DNA from: Streptococcus sobrinus DSM 20742 = ATCC 33478
Lineage (GTDB): Bacteria; Bacillota; Bacilli; Lactobacillales; Streptococcaceae
DNA length: 37,979 bases
Direction of reading: 5' to 3'
NCBI RefSeq assembly: GCF_000686605.1
Contig: NZ_JMLC01000022.1
Coordinates: 1-37,979 of the forward strand
Shown here: piece after piece, positions 24,751 to 33,877 of the stretch
How positions within the stretch are numbered: the first letter of the stretch is position 1
Layout: each line of letters opens with the position of its first letter
Made by a program: the position numbers and the translations under genes
The notes under the pieces: model-generated
Databases searched by the model: none
What the model saw: the letters and a program-made list of their open reading frames with translations, nothing else
Told to the model about the DNA's origin: nothing

Positions 24751-25610
24751 TTTAACACCATATATTCTAAGACATTTTGAAAGCTGACATTACTAAGCCA
24801 CATCTGTCTAGCCTGATAGACCTTAGTGACCTGACCTGGCACTTGCTTTCGTCCCAGCAGGACCAGTAAAAGATTAAAGGCCAAATCCTGTTCCGCCTTA
24901 TCAGTCGCTAGGCTAGCCAGATGAGTCACCTGCAAGAAGGCCTGGTCGGGAGCCTGATCCAAGCCAGCAATAAACTTCTCCAAACTGCGACAGAGGTCAT
25001 CAAATTTAGCCATATCTGCCAGAGCCAAGGCCGAAGCCTCATCATCGGCCACCGCTGCAATCAGGCCAGCCTTACTTTTCAAGAGACCCTTTTCCTGCAG
25101 GAGATTTTCTAGATAGGCTTGATTTTTAGGAAAACGAAAAATCTGACAACGACTCCTAATGGTCGGTAGGACCTTACTCTCGTCTGAGGTTAATAGAATC
25201 ATATAAGAGGAAGACTGCGGTTCCTCAATAAATTTCAGGAGACTGTTGGCCGCGTTGACATGCATCTTGTCAGCATCTCGGATAATAAAGACTTGAGACT
25301 GACCCTCAAAACCAGAACGGGTAAAATCTCGCAGGAGCTCACGAATCGTATCTGTCTTGATAACATTACCCTGGGGCTCAATCACCTTAACATCGGAAAA
25401 ATCCCGTTCAGCAATCAGTCGGCATTCCCGACAATGACCGCAAGGGAGACTATCCTGTAAATTCTCGCAGAATTGACTTTGAGCCAAAAAGATTGCCATC
25501 TCATAGCTGGCAAAATTCCCTGAGAAAAGGTAGGCGTGGCTGAGCCTGTCCGCCTGCAAGATGTGATGAAATTCCTGAAAAATCTTGGGTTGTAAGTCTG
25601 CTAAATCCAT
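24747..25610 (-). CDS. holB: DNA polymerase III subunit delta'
   Basis: This clamp-loader subunit has an AAA+ fold and helps load the DnaN clamp during replication. The 287-residue protein has the zinc module C48, C57, C60, C63 (PCGHCREC), the sensor region around NAANSLLKFIEEP, and the SRC motif in PTIRSRCQIFRFP. The Walker A position is degenerate (FSGNFASYE), normal for delta', which does not hydrolyse ATP. The gene starts 2 bp after the tmk stop and overlaps ricT by 4 bp. Confidence 0.92.
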   Translation of the reverse strand: MDLADLQPKIFQEFHHILQADRLSHAYLFSGNFASYEMAIFLAQSQFCENLQDSLPCGHCRECRLIAERDFSDVKVIEPQGNVIKTDTIRELLRDFTRSGFEGQSQVFIIRDADKMHVNAANSLLKFIEEPQSSSYMILLTSDESKVLPTIRSRCQIFRFPKNQAYLENLLQEKGLLKSKAGLIAAVADDEASALALADMAKFDDLCRSLEKFIAGLDQAPDQAFLQVTHLASLATDKAEQDLAFNLLLVLLGRKQVPGQVTKVYQARQMWLSNVSFQNVLEYMVLK

Positions 25611-25612
25611 CC

Positions 25613-26266
25613 TTAGTCCTTTGCCAGTGCCAGCTGGATAGTCGAAAGAGCATCCGCAACCACCTTTTCTAACTCTTGGGCCGCATCAATGACCTTGATT
25701 CGCTCAGGCTGACTCTTGGCTAGCTCCAAATAGCCCTGCCGCACGCGTTGGTGCATGTCCAATTTTTCCAAATCCAAACGATTAACTTCCCGAACCTCAG
25801 CCTGTTCAATCCGAGCCAGACCAACCTCAGAGGGAAGGTCAAAGAGTAGGGTCAACTCAGGCTTGGTCTCCTCGATAGCATAGTCGTTGAGCCAGCTAAT
25901 ATCAGCAACTGACAGACCTCGCCCATAGCCCTGATAGGCCACCGAGCTATCAATAAAGCGATCCACCAAAACCAGCTTGCCTTGGGCCAGAGCCGGCAGG
26001 ACCTTTTCGACCAGATGTTGTCTGCGTGCTGCAATATAGAGCAAGAGCTCGGTCTTTTCATCCATAGCCGTATTATTGACATCTAAAATGACCTCGCGGA
26101 TACTCTCAGCAATGGCCACCCCACCAGGTTCCCGAGTAGTCACCACTGGATAACCTTGATCTTCTAGTAAGGGAACCAATTTTTCGAGAACGCTGGTTTT
26201 ACCAGCCCCATCAGGTCCCTCGAGGGTGATTAAATGCCCTTGATTTTGCGTGTTCAGATTTTCCAT
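25613..26266 (-). CDS. tmk: Thymidylate kinase
   Basis: This enzyme phosphorylates dTMP to dTDP with ATP, an essential step to dTTP. The 217-residue protein has the P-loop GPDGAGKT (17-24), the substrate motif TREPGG, the [17 protein letters not shown] block that binds dTMP, and a LID-type segment. It is the first gene of the holB/ricT/yabA/rsmI unit; the terminator of acuB lies just upstream, so a promoter is expected between 26266 and 26284-26312. Confidence 0.95.
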   Translation of the reverse strand: MENLNTQNQGHLITLEGPDGAGKTSVLEKLVPLLEDQGYPVVTTREPGGVAIAESIREVILDVNNTAMDEKTELLLYIAARRQHLVEKVLPALAQGKLVLVDRFIDSSVAYQGYGRGLSVADISWLNDYAIEETKPELTLLFDLPSEVGLARIEQAEVREVNRLDLEKLDMHQRVRQGYLELAKSQPERIKVIDAAQELEKVVADALSTIQLALAKD

Positions 26267-26283
26267 AGTACTTTTATTTTACC

Positions 26284-26312
26284 AAAAAACTGGTGAGATT
26301 GCTCCCACCAGT
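26284..26312 (-). terminator. Terminator after acuB
   Basis: ACTGGTG (26289-26295) pairs with CACCAGT (26306-26312); on the minus strand the stem is followed by TTTTTT. It separates acuB from tmk. Confidence 0.8.
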
Positions 26313-26394
26313 CCCCAAAAATAATCACATAATTTACTGATTTAATGCCTGACCCTGAGCGGAGCAAGACTTCAAACTCAGCAGTTAGCCAATC

Positions 26395-27054
26395 CTAAAA
26401 CAGTGCCTTGGCATGAGTTTCTTGAATATCGTCAACAGTCAGGCCAGCTGCTTCTAGTTTCGCTTTGAGATCGGCGATGTCCACCTTCCCGTCAATTTGG
26501 ATTTCATTAACAACTTGGCCATGCTTGGCTCCTGCAATAACAGTCCGGCGAATATTGAGGCCTTCCTTGGCAATAGTGCTGACAATCTTTTCCAGAACGC
26601 CGACACTATCATCAGCCAGAATCCGAACCCGCACGCCTTCTTCACCGTAACCGGAGACTTCTAGGAAGGTCCGGAAGACATCCTTATCCGTAATGATACC
26701 TGAAACGACACCATTTTCTTCGACAGGCAAAACGCCAACCTTGTGGGTCATCATCAGATAAATGGCGTCTTCTACGCTAGCAAAAGGCGAGACAGTCACC
26801 ACATCCTTAATCATAATATCACGGATTTTGGTCTTATTGAGCAAATAGTTCATTTCATAGATGGATAAGCTGGTCGCCTTAGAAGGACTATTTTCAGCCA
26901 TGGTCCCAGCGGTCACAATCCCCACCAATTTGTCATTTTCAATAACAGGCAGACGACGCAAACCTTGTTCTCGCATAACATCCGCTGCATGGGCAACCGT
27001 TGTCTCAGGCGATACGTAGACAACCTTCCGAGTCATAAAATCTCTAACAGCCAT
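26395..27054 (-). CDS. acuB: CBS-domain and ACT-domain protein, AcuB-like
   Basis: This 219-residue cytoplasmic protein has two CBS domains (about 7-60 and 77-130, with DFMTRKVVYVSPETTVAHAADVM and DIMIKDVVTVSPFASVEDAIYLM) and a C-terminal ACT domain (about 141-215). CBS pairs bind adenosine ligands and ACT domains bind small metabolites, so it is a metabolic sensor. AcuB of Bacillus is linked to acetoin use, but its role in streptococci is unclear, and the symbol is by layout only. It stands alone between a terminator and the AT-rich block that starts at 27201. Confidence 0.82.
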   Translation of the reverse strand: MAVRDFMTRKVVYVSPETTVAHAADVMREQGLRRLPVIENDKLVGIVTAGTMAENSPSKATSLSIYEMNYLLNKTKIRDIMIKDVVTVSPFASVEDAIYLMMTHKVGVLPVEENGVVSGIITDKDVFRTFLEVSGYGEEGVRVRILADDSVGVLEKIVSTIAKEGLNIRRTVIAGAKHGQVVNEIQIDGKVDIADLKAKLEAAGLTVDDIQETHAKALF

Positions 27055-27200
27055 AATCAGTCAACCTCACTTATTTTCTAAATGGTATGGAAGAAAACTC
27101 CACATTTCATCTTCTTGGCCCTATTATACCACTTTTTTGAGAACGGTTTCAATATTTTCATGGATTTTTTCAAGTGATTTTTTACTTTGAAGGAGAAAAG

Positions 27201-27800
27201 CTATTTATAAATATTTGTCATTAGTTTATCAGAACTAGTTTTTAAATTAACTAATCTTTGCTGTGTTAACTGGCATTTACCTTCGTGAACCAGTCTTTCT
27301 AATATTCTTCTTCCTAATGCTCCTCCAATATGAAATTCTCTTTCTGAAAAATCTAGACACAATTTAATTTCTGAACTTGGCTTAAAACCTAGCCACTTTT
27401 GCATTGAACTAATACCATTTGGGGTTAAGCAATAATTAATAGGCGTTTCCTTTTTGACTAGTCCACTTTCTATTAATTCTTTCAATATTGAGACACCTGA
27501 TTTTCCTGCTAAATGATGCAAACAGGTTCTTGCCTGACCAAGCTTAATAGCTTGAGAACGATTAGCCAAAAGTGAAATAGCCCTTTTTCCTTCTACCGTT
27601 AAGGAAATCAATTCATTATCTAGTTTATAATAATTTCTCCCATAAAAAGGAAATACTATTATTTCGGGGCTACTCTCTAAAAAACTGTTTTCTTCATCTG
27701 ACAAAGAACGGCCTAAGGTTCTCTCAATTTCAATCTTAGTTAAAAATAATTTTCCCGACAATATTGATTCAATTTGTGATACTGACAAAACATTCACCAC
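27201..27800 (-). CDS. ArsR-like regulator, effector-domain-only protein
   Basis: This 199-residue protein matches the C-terminal part of a family of ArsR-type regulators. Seen are QARTCLHHLAGKSGVSILKEL (compare the family's ARTCYDHLAG-GV) and KLCLDFSEREFHIGGALGRRI (compare CLDWTERRPHLAGALG). No clear winged helix is visible at its N terminus, so DNA binding is doubtful. It starts with GTG at 27800 (GTG at 27797 is an alternative), 6 bp after the stop of the ArsR-type gene at 27807, and the two are surely cotranscribed. A plausible reading is a regulator split over two chains; that is inference. Its DNA is AT-rich relative to acuB next door. Confidence 0.65.
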   Translation of the reverse strand: MVNVLSVSQIESILSGKLFLTKIEIERTLGRSLSDEENSFLESSPEIIVFPFYGRNYYKLDNELISLTVEGKRAISLLANRSQAIKLGQARTCLHHLAGKSGVSILKELIESGLVKKETPINYCLTPNGISSMQKWLGFKPSSEIKLCLDFSEREFHIGGALGRRILERLVHEGKCQLTQQRLVNLKTSSDKLMTNIYK

Positions 27801-27806
27801 CTTTAG

Positions 27807-28904
27807 TTAATTCTTGAAAAACTGATAGAAATCAGGCATCAATTGTGTTACTAATTCCGTTGGTTCGTAAAGGACAAATTTCTTTGATTTCTTAGTTTTC
27901 AACAAGTTCGCTTCCTTCAAAATTTGCAAATGCCTAGAAACACTCGAATTACTTAATGACAGGATTTGTGCCAAGGACTGGGTGGTACTAGGTTTCTTTA
28001 TCACATAATTCATAATTTGTAGTCGTATTGGATCACTTAAAGCTTTAAAAATAGTTACTAATTCTTCTGGCGTTGAATCATAGTAATCGGACTGTTCTGT
28101 AATATCATAGGTAATAGCAATTCCTTGTTCAAAAGTCTCAACAAACAAATGTGGCCAAATAAAATAACTAGGAAGTAACATGATAGAATCGGTATCTTTC
28201 AGCTGAATCTTTTGATCAAAGGGCTTAATAATAACCAGATTATCCTTTTTCCACTTTATACGATCCACTTGTAAATGATTAAACATTTCAACTAAACCGT
28301 GCTTTCTTAAGAATAAGGATTGCTTTCGAATCTCAGCTAATAGTTTCTGTTGGAGTGATTTTTCGGTCCATGTATCGTCATATATTTCTCGTCTATACCA
28401 ATCAATAAAGTTAAAAAGTCGTTGATAAACTCCAGATGCATCAGTCTTTAAATCGTTAATTAACTGCTTATCCTTGTTTAGAGAAAAATCTTTCCACTCT
28501 AGACCTTTTGCCAATTGGGGAATAAAGGAATTCTCTCGCTCATTGGCTACTTTTTCTAATTGCTCAATCAACTTAAAGGTAGGTAGTTCAATAAGAAATT
28601 TTCTTAAACATTGTATTTCTTCATCAAGTGTCGTAGCATGATACCGAAAATTGCATAATAAAATTGGAGAAACACCTAGTTCGTAAAGAGGTTGAAAATA
28701 GTGAAGACTTTCATAAAAATCATCTGTCAATTTTTCCTGAGTTTTAATTGCCCAATCGATATTGGTACCATGATGACGTGGATTTAATAAAACATGCAGG
28801 CTTCTAAAGAGTTCATTGAGAGGAGAATAGACAAATTGTACCCTTTGAGTCAGAGTTTCATCAGTCTTAATAGCGTAATTGCTAAACCGAATAGTTATGG
28901 CCAT
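27807..28904 (-). CDS. ArsR-type transcriptional regulator with large N-terminal domain
   Basis: This 365-residue protein has a clear winged helix at the C-terminal end: ALSDPIRLQIMNYVIKKP, then TTQSLAQILSLSNSSVSRHLQILKEANLLKTKK (about 285-345). The N-terminal ~270 residues resemble the DUF5937-type domain found with such regulators (starting ITIRFSNYAIKTDETLTQRV); its ligand is unknown. The gene is divergent from an MFS transporter gene at 29073 and likely controls it. It precedes the effector-domain-only gene at 27201. ArsR-family members often sense metals, but no metal-site Cys cluster is visible. Confidence 0.78.
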   Translation of the reverse strand: MAITIRFSNYAIKTDETLTQRVQFVYSPLNELFRSLHVLLNPRHHGTNIDWAIKTQEKLTDDFYESLHYFQPLYELGVSPILLCNFRYHATTLDEEIQCLRKFLIELPTFKLIEQLEKVANERENSFIPQLAKGLEWKDFSLNKDKQLINDLKTDASGVYQRLFNFIDWYRREIYDDTWTEKSLQQKLLAEIRKQSLFLRKHGLVEMFNHLQVDRIKWKKDNLVIIKPFDQKIQLKDTDSIMLLPSYFIWPHLFVETFEQGIAITYDITEQSDYYDSTPEELVTIFKALSDPIRLQIMNYVIKKPSTTQSLAQILSLSNSSVSRHLQILKEANLLKTKKSKKFVLYEPTELVTQLMPDFYQFFKN

Positions 28905-29005
28905 TTAGTAAGCTCTCCTTTCAATTCGAAATTCCTAGAATCGATTGATTATCATTTCCATCCATTGCATCATGTCTATAATTTTTAGAAAAGGAGTTAG
29001 GTTAT

Positions 29006-29080
29006 ATGATACACGATAGTAACTATTCAAGATATAGTGCCGAAGCTAATGAAAACGAGGAGGTAAAAAACAATGAGTAG
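29006..29080 (+). CDS. 24-codon leader ORF overlapping the MFS start
   Basis: ATG at 29006 follows AAGGAG by 9 bp and runs 24 codons to TAG at 29078-29080, overlapping the MFS start at 29073 by 8 bp. The peptide starts MIHDSNYSRYSAEANENEEV and is polar and acidic. The overlap suggests translational coupling or a leader-peptide role. It could be chance, since the region also serves as the pump's 5' UTR. Confidence 0.4.
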   Translation: MIHDSNYSRYSAEANENEEVKNNE

Positions 29081-30425
29081 CAGATTAAGAGACTCACTAA
29101 TAACTACTATTGCTGGTCTTGGAATGCTCTTGTCAACCTTGGATACAGGTATTATAAATGTGGCCTTATCTTTTTTAAAGGTGCATTTTCAAACAACAAC
29201 TAATATTACAGCCATCGCAGTTACAGGCTACTCTTTAGACTTAGCTATCTTTATTCTCCCCTTGGGTATCTTTAGTGATAAATTTGGAAAATTGAAGATT
29301 TCTTACCTTGGATTTATTCTCTTTGGACTTAGTTCACTCTTTTGTGGCTTTGCAAACAGTATTGGTTGGCTGATTGCTGGCCGTGTTATCCAAGGAATCG
29401 GAGCCGCTGCCTTGCAAGCTACATCCGCTGCTTTAATTACAACCTTAGTCTCAGAAGAGAATAAAAATAGTTCCATCAGTGTTTTAGGAGTTATGATAGG
29501 GCTTGGTCCCGTATTGGGTCCATCTCTAGGAGGAATCTTACTCTCCTGAAACATCTGGCACTTTATTTTCTGGATTAATGTCCCCTTTGCAATCATCGCC
29601 ATCATTTTTAACCACTATCTTCTTAAAAGAATAGCTGAGAATACTACTAATCAAAAGTTAGATAGACTTGGCACAATTATCAATGCCGTAATGTTAATTT
29701 TCCTTTTATTAGGACTGTCATTATTAAGCAGGCCTAGGCTATTAGTGATTAGTCTTGTTTTAATCGTTATTAGTCTATTAATCGGCTGGTTATTTTACCG
29801 CTTTGAATTAAAAAAGACCAACCCACTTATAAACGTTAAGGAAGTAAGAGCTAACTCCAAATTGTCATCTTATTTATTGCAGACCATCGCATTCGGTTTC
29901 GCATCAGCTGTAATATTTTTGCTACCTCCCTTTATCTTCGAACAGCTCTACCATTTAGGATTTGGCCTCACGGGCTTCCTTGTTTTAGGTGCTCCAGCCA
30001 GCCTGGTAATATTTTCACGAGTTTCTGGAAAATTAAACGATGGAAGTAAAAATATATTCTTTAGTCGATTAGGATTAGGTATCATCTGTCTATCCTTGAT
30101 TTTCCTGCTGCTACTGACCCCGAAGTGGCCCTACTTCCTTCTAACCTTAGGTCTATTCATTTATGGTATTGGCGGTGGCTACTTCCAGCCTGCTAATATC
30201 GCTAGCATCATGCAAGCAAGTCCTATAGAAATGCAAGGTAGTGCAGGAGCACTACAACGGATGGCCCAAAATGTTGCTATTGCAAGTGGTTCAGCGATAG
30301 GTGCAACCTGCTTAAATCTCTGGCCTAATAATCTCCTACTAGCGACACGTGTTGCTTGGACTATTACTTTAATTCTAGTAATTTTTAGTCTAAAAGAAAT
30401 GGTAACTGCCAGATTGAAAAAATAA
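29073..30425 (+). pseudogene. MFS drug-efflux transporter interrupted by one in-frame TGA
   Basis: One frame of 450 codons spans the whole gene. The N-terminal half has LLSTLDTGIINVALSFL (DHA2-type motif), FSDKFGKLK (motif A) and GPVLGPSLGG (motif C). At 29547-29549 a TGA stands between ILLS and NIWHFIFWINVPFA, where relatives usually have an aromatic residue, so a TGG-to-TGA change is likely. Coding homology continues in the same frame to 30425, with more membrane helices. A pump cut after about 158 residues would not work, so I call a pseudogene; read-through or a sequencing error are alternatives. The neighbouring regulators remain intact, which fits a recent event. Confidence 0.8.
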
Positions 30426-30460
30426 CGAAGTATTGATAAGACAGGAGTAATAGACATTAA

Positions 30461-30485
30461 AAAGACCCATACTGAGGTCTTTTTT
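30461..30485. terminator. Terminator after the MFS pseudogene
   Basis: AAAGACC (30461-30467) pairs with GGTCTTT (30476-30482), with TTTTT following on the plus strand. Confidence 0.75.
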
Positions 30486-30490
30486 CATTG

Positions 30491-30519
30491 AAAAAAGCTG
30501 GGAAAACCCAGCCTTTTTT
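30491..30519 (-). terminator. Terminator after the yebC gene
   Basis: GCTGGG and CCCAGC form a stem around AAAA, flanked by A on one side and T on the other, so it can work on either strand; on the minus strand it ends the yebC transcript. Confidence 0.75.
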
Positions 30520-30527
30520 GATTAATC

Positions 30528-31247
30528 TTATTCCCCCAAATCTACATTGTGGTAGACCTTTTGGACGTCCTCGTCATCTTCCAGGACATCAATCAAGCCT
30601 TGGAAGACTTCTAAATCTTCGCCAGACAGTTGAACTTCAGATTGCGGAATCATTTCTAATTCGGTAACTTGGAATTCTTCCACACCGTTGGCCCGCAGGG
30701 CTTCCATTCCCTTGTGGAGATCAGTTGGTGCAGTATAAACTGTGATTGACCCATCTTCTGCTTCGACATCATCGATATCAACATCAGCTTCCAAGAGTTG
30801 TTCAAAGATGCTATCGGCATCTTCACCCTTGAAAACAATGACACCCTTGCGGTCAAACATATAAGAAACAGAACCAGAAGCACCCATGTTTCCGCCGTTC
30901 TTCCCGAAGGCTGAACGAACATTGGCCGCTGTCCGATTGACATTGGAAGTCAGGGTATCAACAATAATCATCGAGCCATTTGGCCCAAAACCTTCGTAAC
31001 GCCCTTCAACAAAGGTTTCATCAGTATTTCCCTTGGCCTTGTCAATGGCCTTATCAATAACGTGCTTAGGTACTTGCGCTTGCTTAGCCCGCTCCAAAAC
31101 AAATTTCAAAGTTGAGTTAGATTCTGGATCAGGGTCGCCTTGCTTGGCAGCCGCATAAATTTCAACCCCAAACTTAGCGTAAACCTTCGAGTTAGCACCA
31201 TCTTTAGCTGTTTTCTTGGCAACAATATTAGCCCATTTACGTCCCAT
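30528..31247 (-). CDS. YebC/PmpR-family protein (YeeN branch)
   Basis: YebC-family proteins were long listed as transcriptional regulators and have more recently been linked to relieving ribosome stalling at proline-rich stretches. The 239-residue chain opens [20 protein letters not shown], typical of the YeeN branch of Firmicutes; members of the other branch open with GHSKWANI. The central [30 protein letters not shown] and [11 protein letters not shown] blocks are conserved family features. It is monocistronic with its own terminator. Confidence 0.92.
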   Translation of the reverse strand: MGRKWANIVAKKTAKDGANSKVYAKFGVEIYAAAKQGDPDPESNSTLKFVLERAKQAQVPKHVIDKAIDKAKGNTDETFVEGRYEGFGPNGSMIIVDTLTSNVNRTAANVRSAFGKNGGNMGASGSVSYMFDRKGVIVFKGEDADSIFEQLLEADVDIDDVEAEDGSITVYTAPTDLHKGMEALRANGVEEFQVTELEMIPQSEVQLSGEDLEVFQGLIDVLEDDEDVQKVYHNVDLGE

Positions 31248-31348
31248 GGGTAAATCTCCTTTTAATCATTTTTATGTATCTTGTAAAGCTGAAATTCAAT
31301 GATTTAAATCAGCTAAATCTTAAGTTATTATAGCAAGTCAGCCCCTAA

Positions 31349-31548
31349 AAAGCAAGGTGGGAGCTGGACGAGCAAGCCAAGTCAGCCTACCAGGTGAGGG
31401 AGCGGATGAATTTGGTCAGCAAGTTCACCCAGACCTTGCAACAAACTGCTAGATCCCTCTCAGCCTAAAGGAAATCGACTATGAGACCAGCCTAGTCTCC
31501 ACTTTTTCCTACCAAGAAATCCCAGACTTACAGTTAATTCTTGCCTAG
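31349..31548 (+). pseudogene. Possible gene remnant upstream of dhaK
   Basis: Two open segments in different frames look like protein: 31349-31468 reads WELDEQAKSAYQVRERMNLV then SKFTQTLQQTARSLSA and stops; 31471-31548 reads EIDYETSLVSTFSYQEIPDL and stops. Together they may be the end of a decayed gene with a frameshift near 31468. I do not recognise the product. The rest of the 428-bp gap between yebC and dhaK holds the dhaK promoter (31541-31569). Confidence 0.3.
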
Positions 31549-31569
31549 ATTCTAATTAGACTCTATAAT
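31541..31569 (+). promoter_or_regulatory. Promoter of dhaKLM
   Basis: TTGCCT (31541-31546) and TATAAT (31564-31569) have a 17-bp spacer, giving a leader of about 100 nt to the dhaK ATG at 31676. No dhaS-type regulator gene is adjacent. Confidence 0.65.
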
Positions 31570-31675
31570 GAAAGTAAGAATGTAAACGAATTCACAATAT
31601 CAGTCAGGTAATCGGACTAGACTAGTATTTAGAATTCCTATTCACACTCATTTCAGTTTAAAGGGAGGCATTCTC

Positions 31676-32653
31676 ATGAAAAAAATTATCAATCGGGCAA
31701 GCGATGTCGTGACAGAAATGCTGGACGGCTTAGCTCACGTTCATAGCGACTTAGTTCATCGAGTCGAAGGATTTGACATCATTGCTAGAAATGCAGAAAA
31801 AACTGGCAAGGTTGGCCTCATCTCTGGCGGGGGTAGCGGACATGAACCTTCTCATGCTGGCTTTGTCGGTCAAGGCATGTTGTCAGCTGCTGTTTGCGGA
31901 GCGGTCTTTACTTCTCCTACTCCTGACCAAGTCTTCCAAGCCATTAAGGAAGCCGATGAGGGTGCTGGGGTCTTCATGGTTATCAAGAATTATTCTGGTG
32001 ATGTCATGAATTTTGAAATGGCCCAAGATATGGCCGAGATGGAAGGTATTCAGGTGGCTAGCGTTATTGTCGATGATGACATTGCCGTTGAAGACAGCCT
32101 CTACACCCAAGGCCGTCGGGGCGTCGCAGATACCATTCTCGTTCATAAAATTTTAGGAGAAGCCGCTCGCTCAGGCCAATCTTTAGAAGAAATCAAGACT
32201 TTAGCTGATAAGCTGGGCAAAAATATTCATACCGTCGGTTTGGCTCTAAGCGGGGCTACTGTTCCCGAAGTCGGCAAACCTGGTTTTGTTCTAGCCGATG
32301 ATGAGATTGAATTTGGCATTGGTATCCATAGTGAACCTGGTTACCGCCGGGAAAAAATGCGGACTTCCAAGGAATTGGTAACGAAATTGACCGACTCCTT
32401 CCAAGCTAAGACTGGTGATAAGTTCTGCATCCTCATCAATGGTATGGGAGCAACCCCACTCATGGAACAGTACATCTTTGCTAATGATGTGGCTAGTCTC
32501 CTGCAAGAAAAGGGCTTGGAGATTAGTTATAAGAAATTAGGCAATTATATGACCTCGCTGGATATGGCTGGCCTATCCCTGACCCTCATCAAATTAGAAG
32601 AGGACAGTTGGCAAGCAGCTCTGGAAAGCCCTGTAACTACTATTGCCTGGTAA
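31676..32653 (+). CDS. dhaK: Dihydroxyacetone kinase, subunit DhaK
   Basis: DhaK binds dihydroxyacetone covalently and accepts a phosphate from DhaL-ADP to make dihydroxyacetone phosphate. In this 325-residue protein the substrate histidine is H218 (GIGIHSEPGYRR), the residue forming the hemiaminal link, and GLISGGGSGHEPSHAGFVG at about 47-65 is the family's glycine-rich loop. GGGAGG precedes the start. It is first in dhaK-dhaL-dhaM, a PEP-dependent system that uses the phosphotransferase chain instead of ATP. Confidence 0.95.
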   Translation: MKKIINRASDVVTEMLDGLAHVHSDLVHRVEGFDIIARNAEKTGKVGLISGGGSGHEPSHAGFVGQGMLSAAVCGAVFTSPTPDQVFQAIKEADEGAGVFMVIKNYSGDVMNFEMAQDMAEMEGIQVASVIVDDDIAVEDSLYTQGRRGVADTILVHKILGEAARSGQSLEEIKTLADKLGKNIHTVGLALSGATVPEVGKPGFVLADDEIEFGIGIHSEPGYRREKMRTSKELVTKLTDSFQAKTGDKFCILINGMGATPLMEQYIFANDVASLLQEKGLEISYKKLGNYMTSLDMAGLSLTLIKLEEDSWQAALESPVTTIAW

Positions 32654-32691
32654 AATTTAGGTGCAAGGAATTATTAGGAAGGAAGCCTATC

Positions 32692-33270
32692 ATGGACATA
32701 AAGATTGCCAAGGCTTGGATGACAAGCTTCAATGACAAAATCCAAGAAAACAAAGATTACCTATCAGAATTGGACACCCCGATTGGCGATGGCGACCACG
32801 GAAGCAATATGGCTCGGGGGATGGCTGCCGTTATGGAAGCTCTGGACCAGTCTGAGCCTGCTACTACTGCTGACCTCTTCAAACTGGTCTCCATGCAATT
32901 ATTAAGCAAGGTCGGGGGAGCATCCGGTCCCCTCTACGGTTCTGCCTTTATAGGTATGACCAAGGCAGAACAGGCCGGAGTTGATTTGCCTGGTCTGATT
33001 GAAGCTGGCCTCGAGATGATTCAAAAACGAGGCAAGGCCACGACCAATGAAAAAACCATGGTGGATGTCTGGGCCGGCGTTCTGGACGCACTTAAAGAAA
33101 ATAAGTTAAATGCAGCAATCATTGACCAGCTGGTTCAAGCCAGCAAGGACATGAAAGCCACCAAGGGACGGGCCTCCTATGTGGGTGAGCGTTCCATCGG
33201 TCATGTTGACCCAGGCTCCTCTTCTTCTGGCCTACTTTTCAAGGCTCTCTTAGAAGTTGGAGGTACCTAA
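32692..33270 (+). CDS. dhaL: Dihydroxyacetone kinase, subunit DhaL
   Basis: DhaL carries a permanently bound ADP that receives phosphate from DhaM and passes it to DhaK. I start it at the ATG at 32692 (MDIKIAKAWMTSFND, 192 residues), with AGGAAGGAAG upstream; an in-frame ATG at 32608 would overlap the end of dhaK with non-homologous residues. The magnesium-binding Asp cluster is seen as DTPIGDGDHGSNMARGM (about 28-44), and GGASGPLYGSAF is conserved further on. It lies 38 bp after dhaK and directly abuts dhaM. Confidence 0.95.
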   Translation: MDIKIAKAWMTSFNDKIQENKDYLSELDTPIGDGDHGSNMARGMAAVMEALDQSEPATTADLFKLVSMQLLSKVGGASGPLYGSAFIGMTKAEQAGVDLPGLIEAGLEMIQKRGKATTNEKTMVDVWAGVLDALKENKLNAAIIDQLVQASKDMKATKGRASYVGERSIGHVDPGSSSSGLLFKALLEVGGT

Positions 33271-33645
33271 ATGTCTGATATTGGAATCGTTGTCGTCTCC
33301 CATTCCAAAAATATTGCCCAGGGGGTCCTTGACCTGATTTCCGAGGTTGCTAAGGACATCTCTATCACCTATGTCGGCGGGACAGAAGATGGTAGCATCG
33401 GTACCTCCTTCGACCAGGTTCAGGCAGTCGTTGAGCAAAATGACAAGGACACCCTCCTGGTCTTCTTTGACCTAGGCTCTGCCAAGATGAACCTAGAAAT
33501 GGTGGCAGACTTTACGGATAAGGAAATCATTATTAATTCTGTCCCAATCGTTGAAGGAGCCTATACTGCTGCTGCCCTCCTCCAGGCTGGCACGGACTTA
33601 GAAGCTATCAAGAGCCAACTGACAGAACTAACCATTAACAAATAG
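33271..33645 (+). CDS. dhaM: Dihydroxyacetone kinase phosphotransfer subunit DhaM (EIIA-like)
   Basis: This 124-residue protein has the mannose-type EIIA fold that takes phosphate from HPr and passes it to DhaL-ADP. The phosphorylated histidine is H11 in IVVVSHSKNIAQG, and FFDLGSAKMNLEM and NSVPIVEGAYTAAALLQAG are conserved. It is the short form without the HPr and EI domains fused in enterobacteria. The ATG follows the dhaL stop with no gap. Confidence 0.95.
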   Translation: MSDIGIVVVSHSKNIAQGVLDLISEVAKDISITYVGGTEDGSIGTSFDQVQAVVEQNDKDTLLVFFDLGSAKMNLEMVADFTDKEIIINSVPIVEGAYTAAALLQAGTDLEAIKSQLTELTINK

Positions 33646-33667
33646 AACCACAAATCAAACACAAAAG

Positions 33668-33697
33668 AAAACGCTGGAATATCTTCCAACGTTTTTT
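33668..33697 (+). terminator. Terminator of dhaKLM
   Basis: AAAACG-TGGAA pairs with TTCCA-CGTTTT around TATC, followed by TTTTTT. The remaining 180 bp to the next gene show no feature I can name. Confidence 0.85.
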
Positions 33698-33877
33698 CTA
33701 TAGATTTTAACAAGACAAGTTGAGTTTAGAGCTATTGACCCAGTTTGAGCTAAGCCAAAACTAGATTAGATAATTCTGATATTTCGACAAAGTCATTCAG
33801 TAACCCGCTGACCTAATCTTGTCAAGCAAGAGTTCAAATTCGCGGAGCCGTCAGTCATTGGATCTAAGGCCACAATT

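Noticed and set aside
29547..29549. TGA as a selenocysteine codon in the MFS gene
   Set aside because: MFS pumps do not use selenocysteine, no SECIS-like stem is evident just downstream, and streptococci are not known to use it; a Trp-to-stop change fits better.
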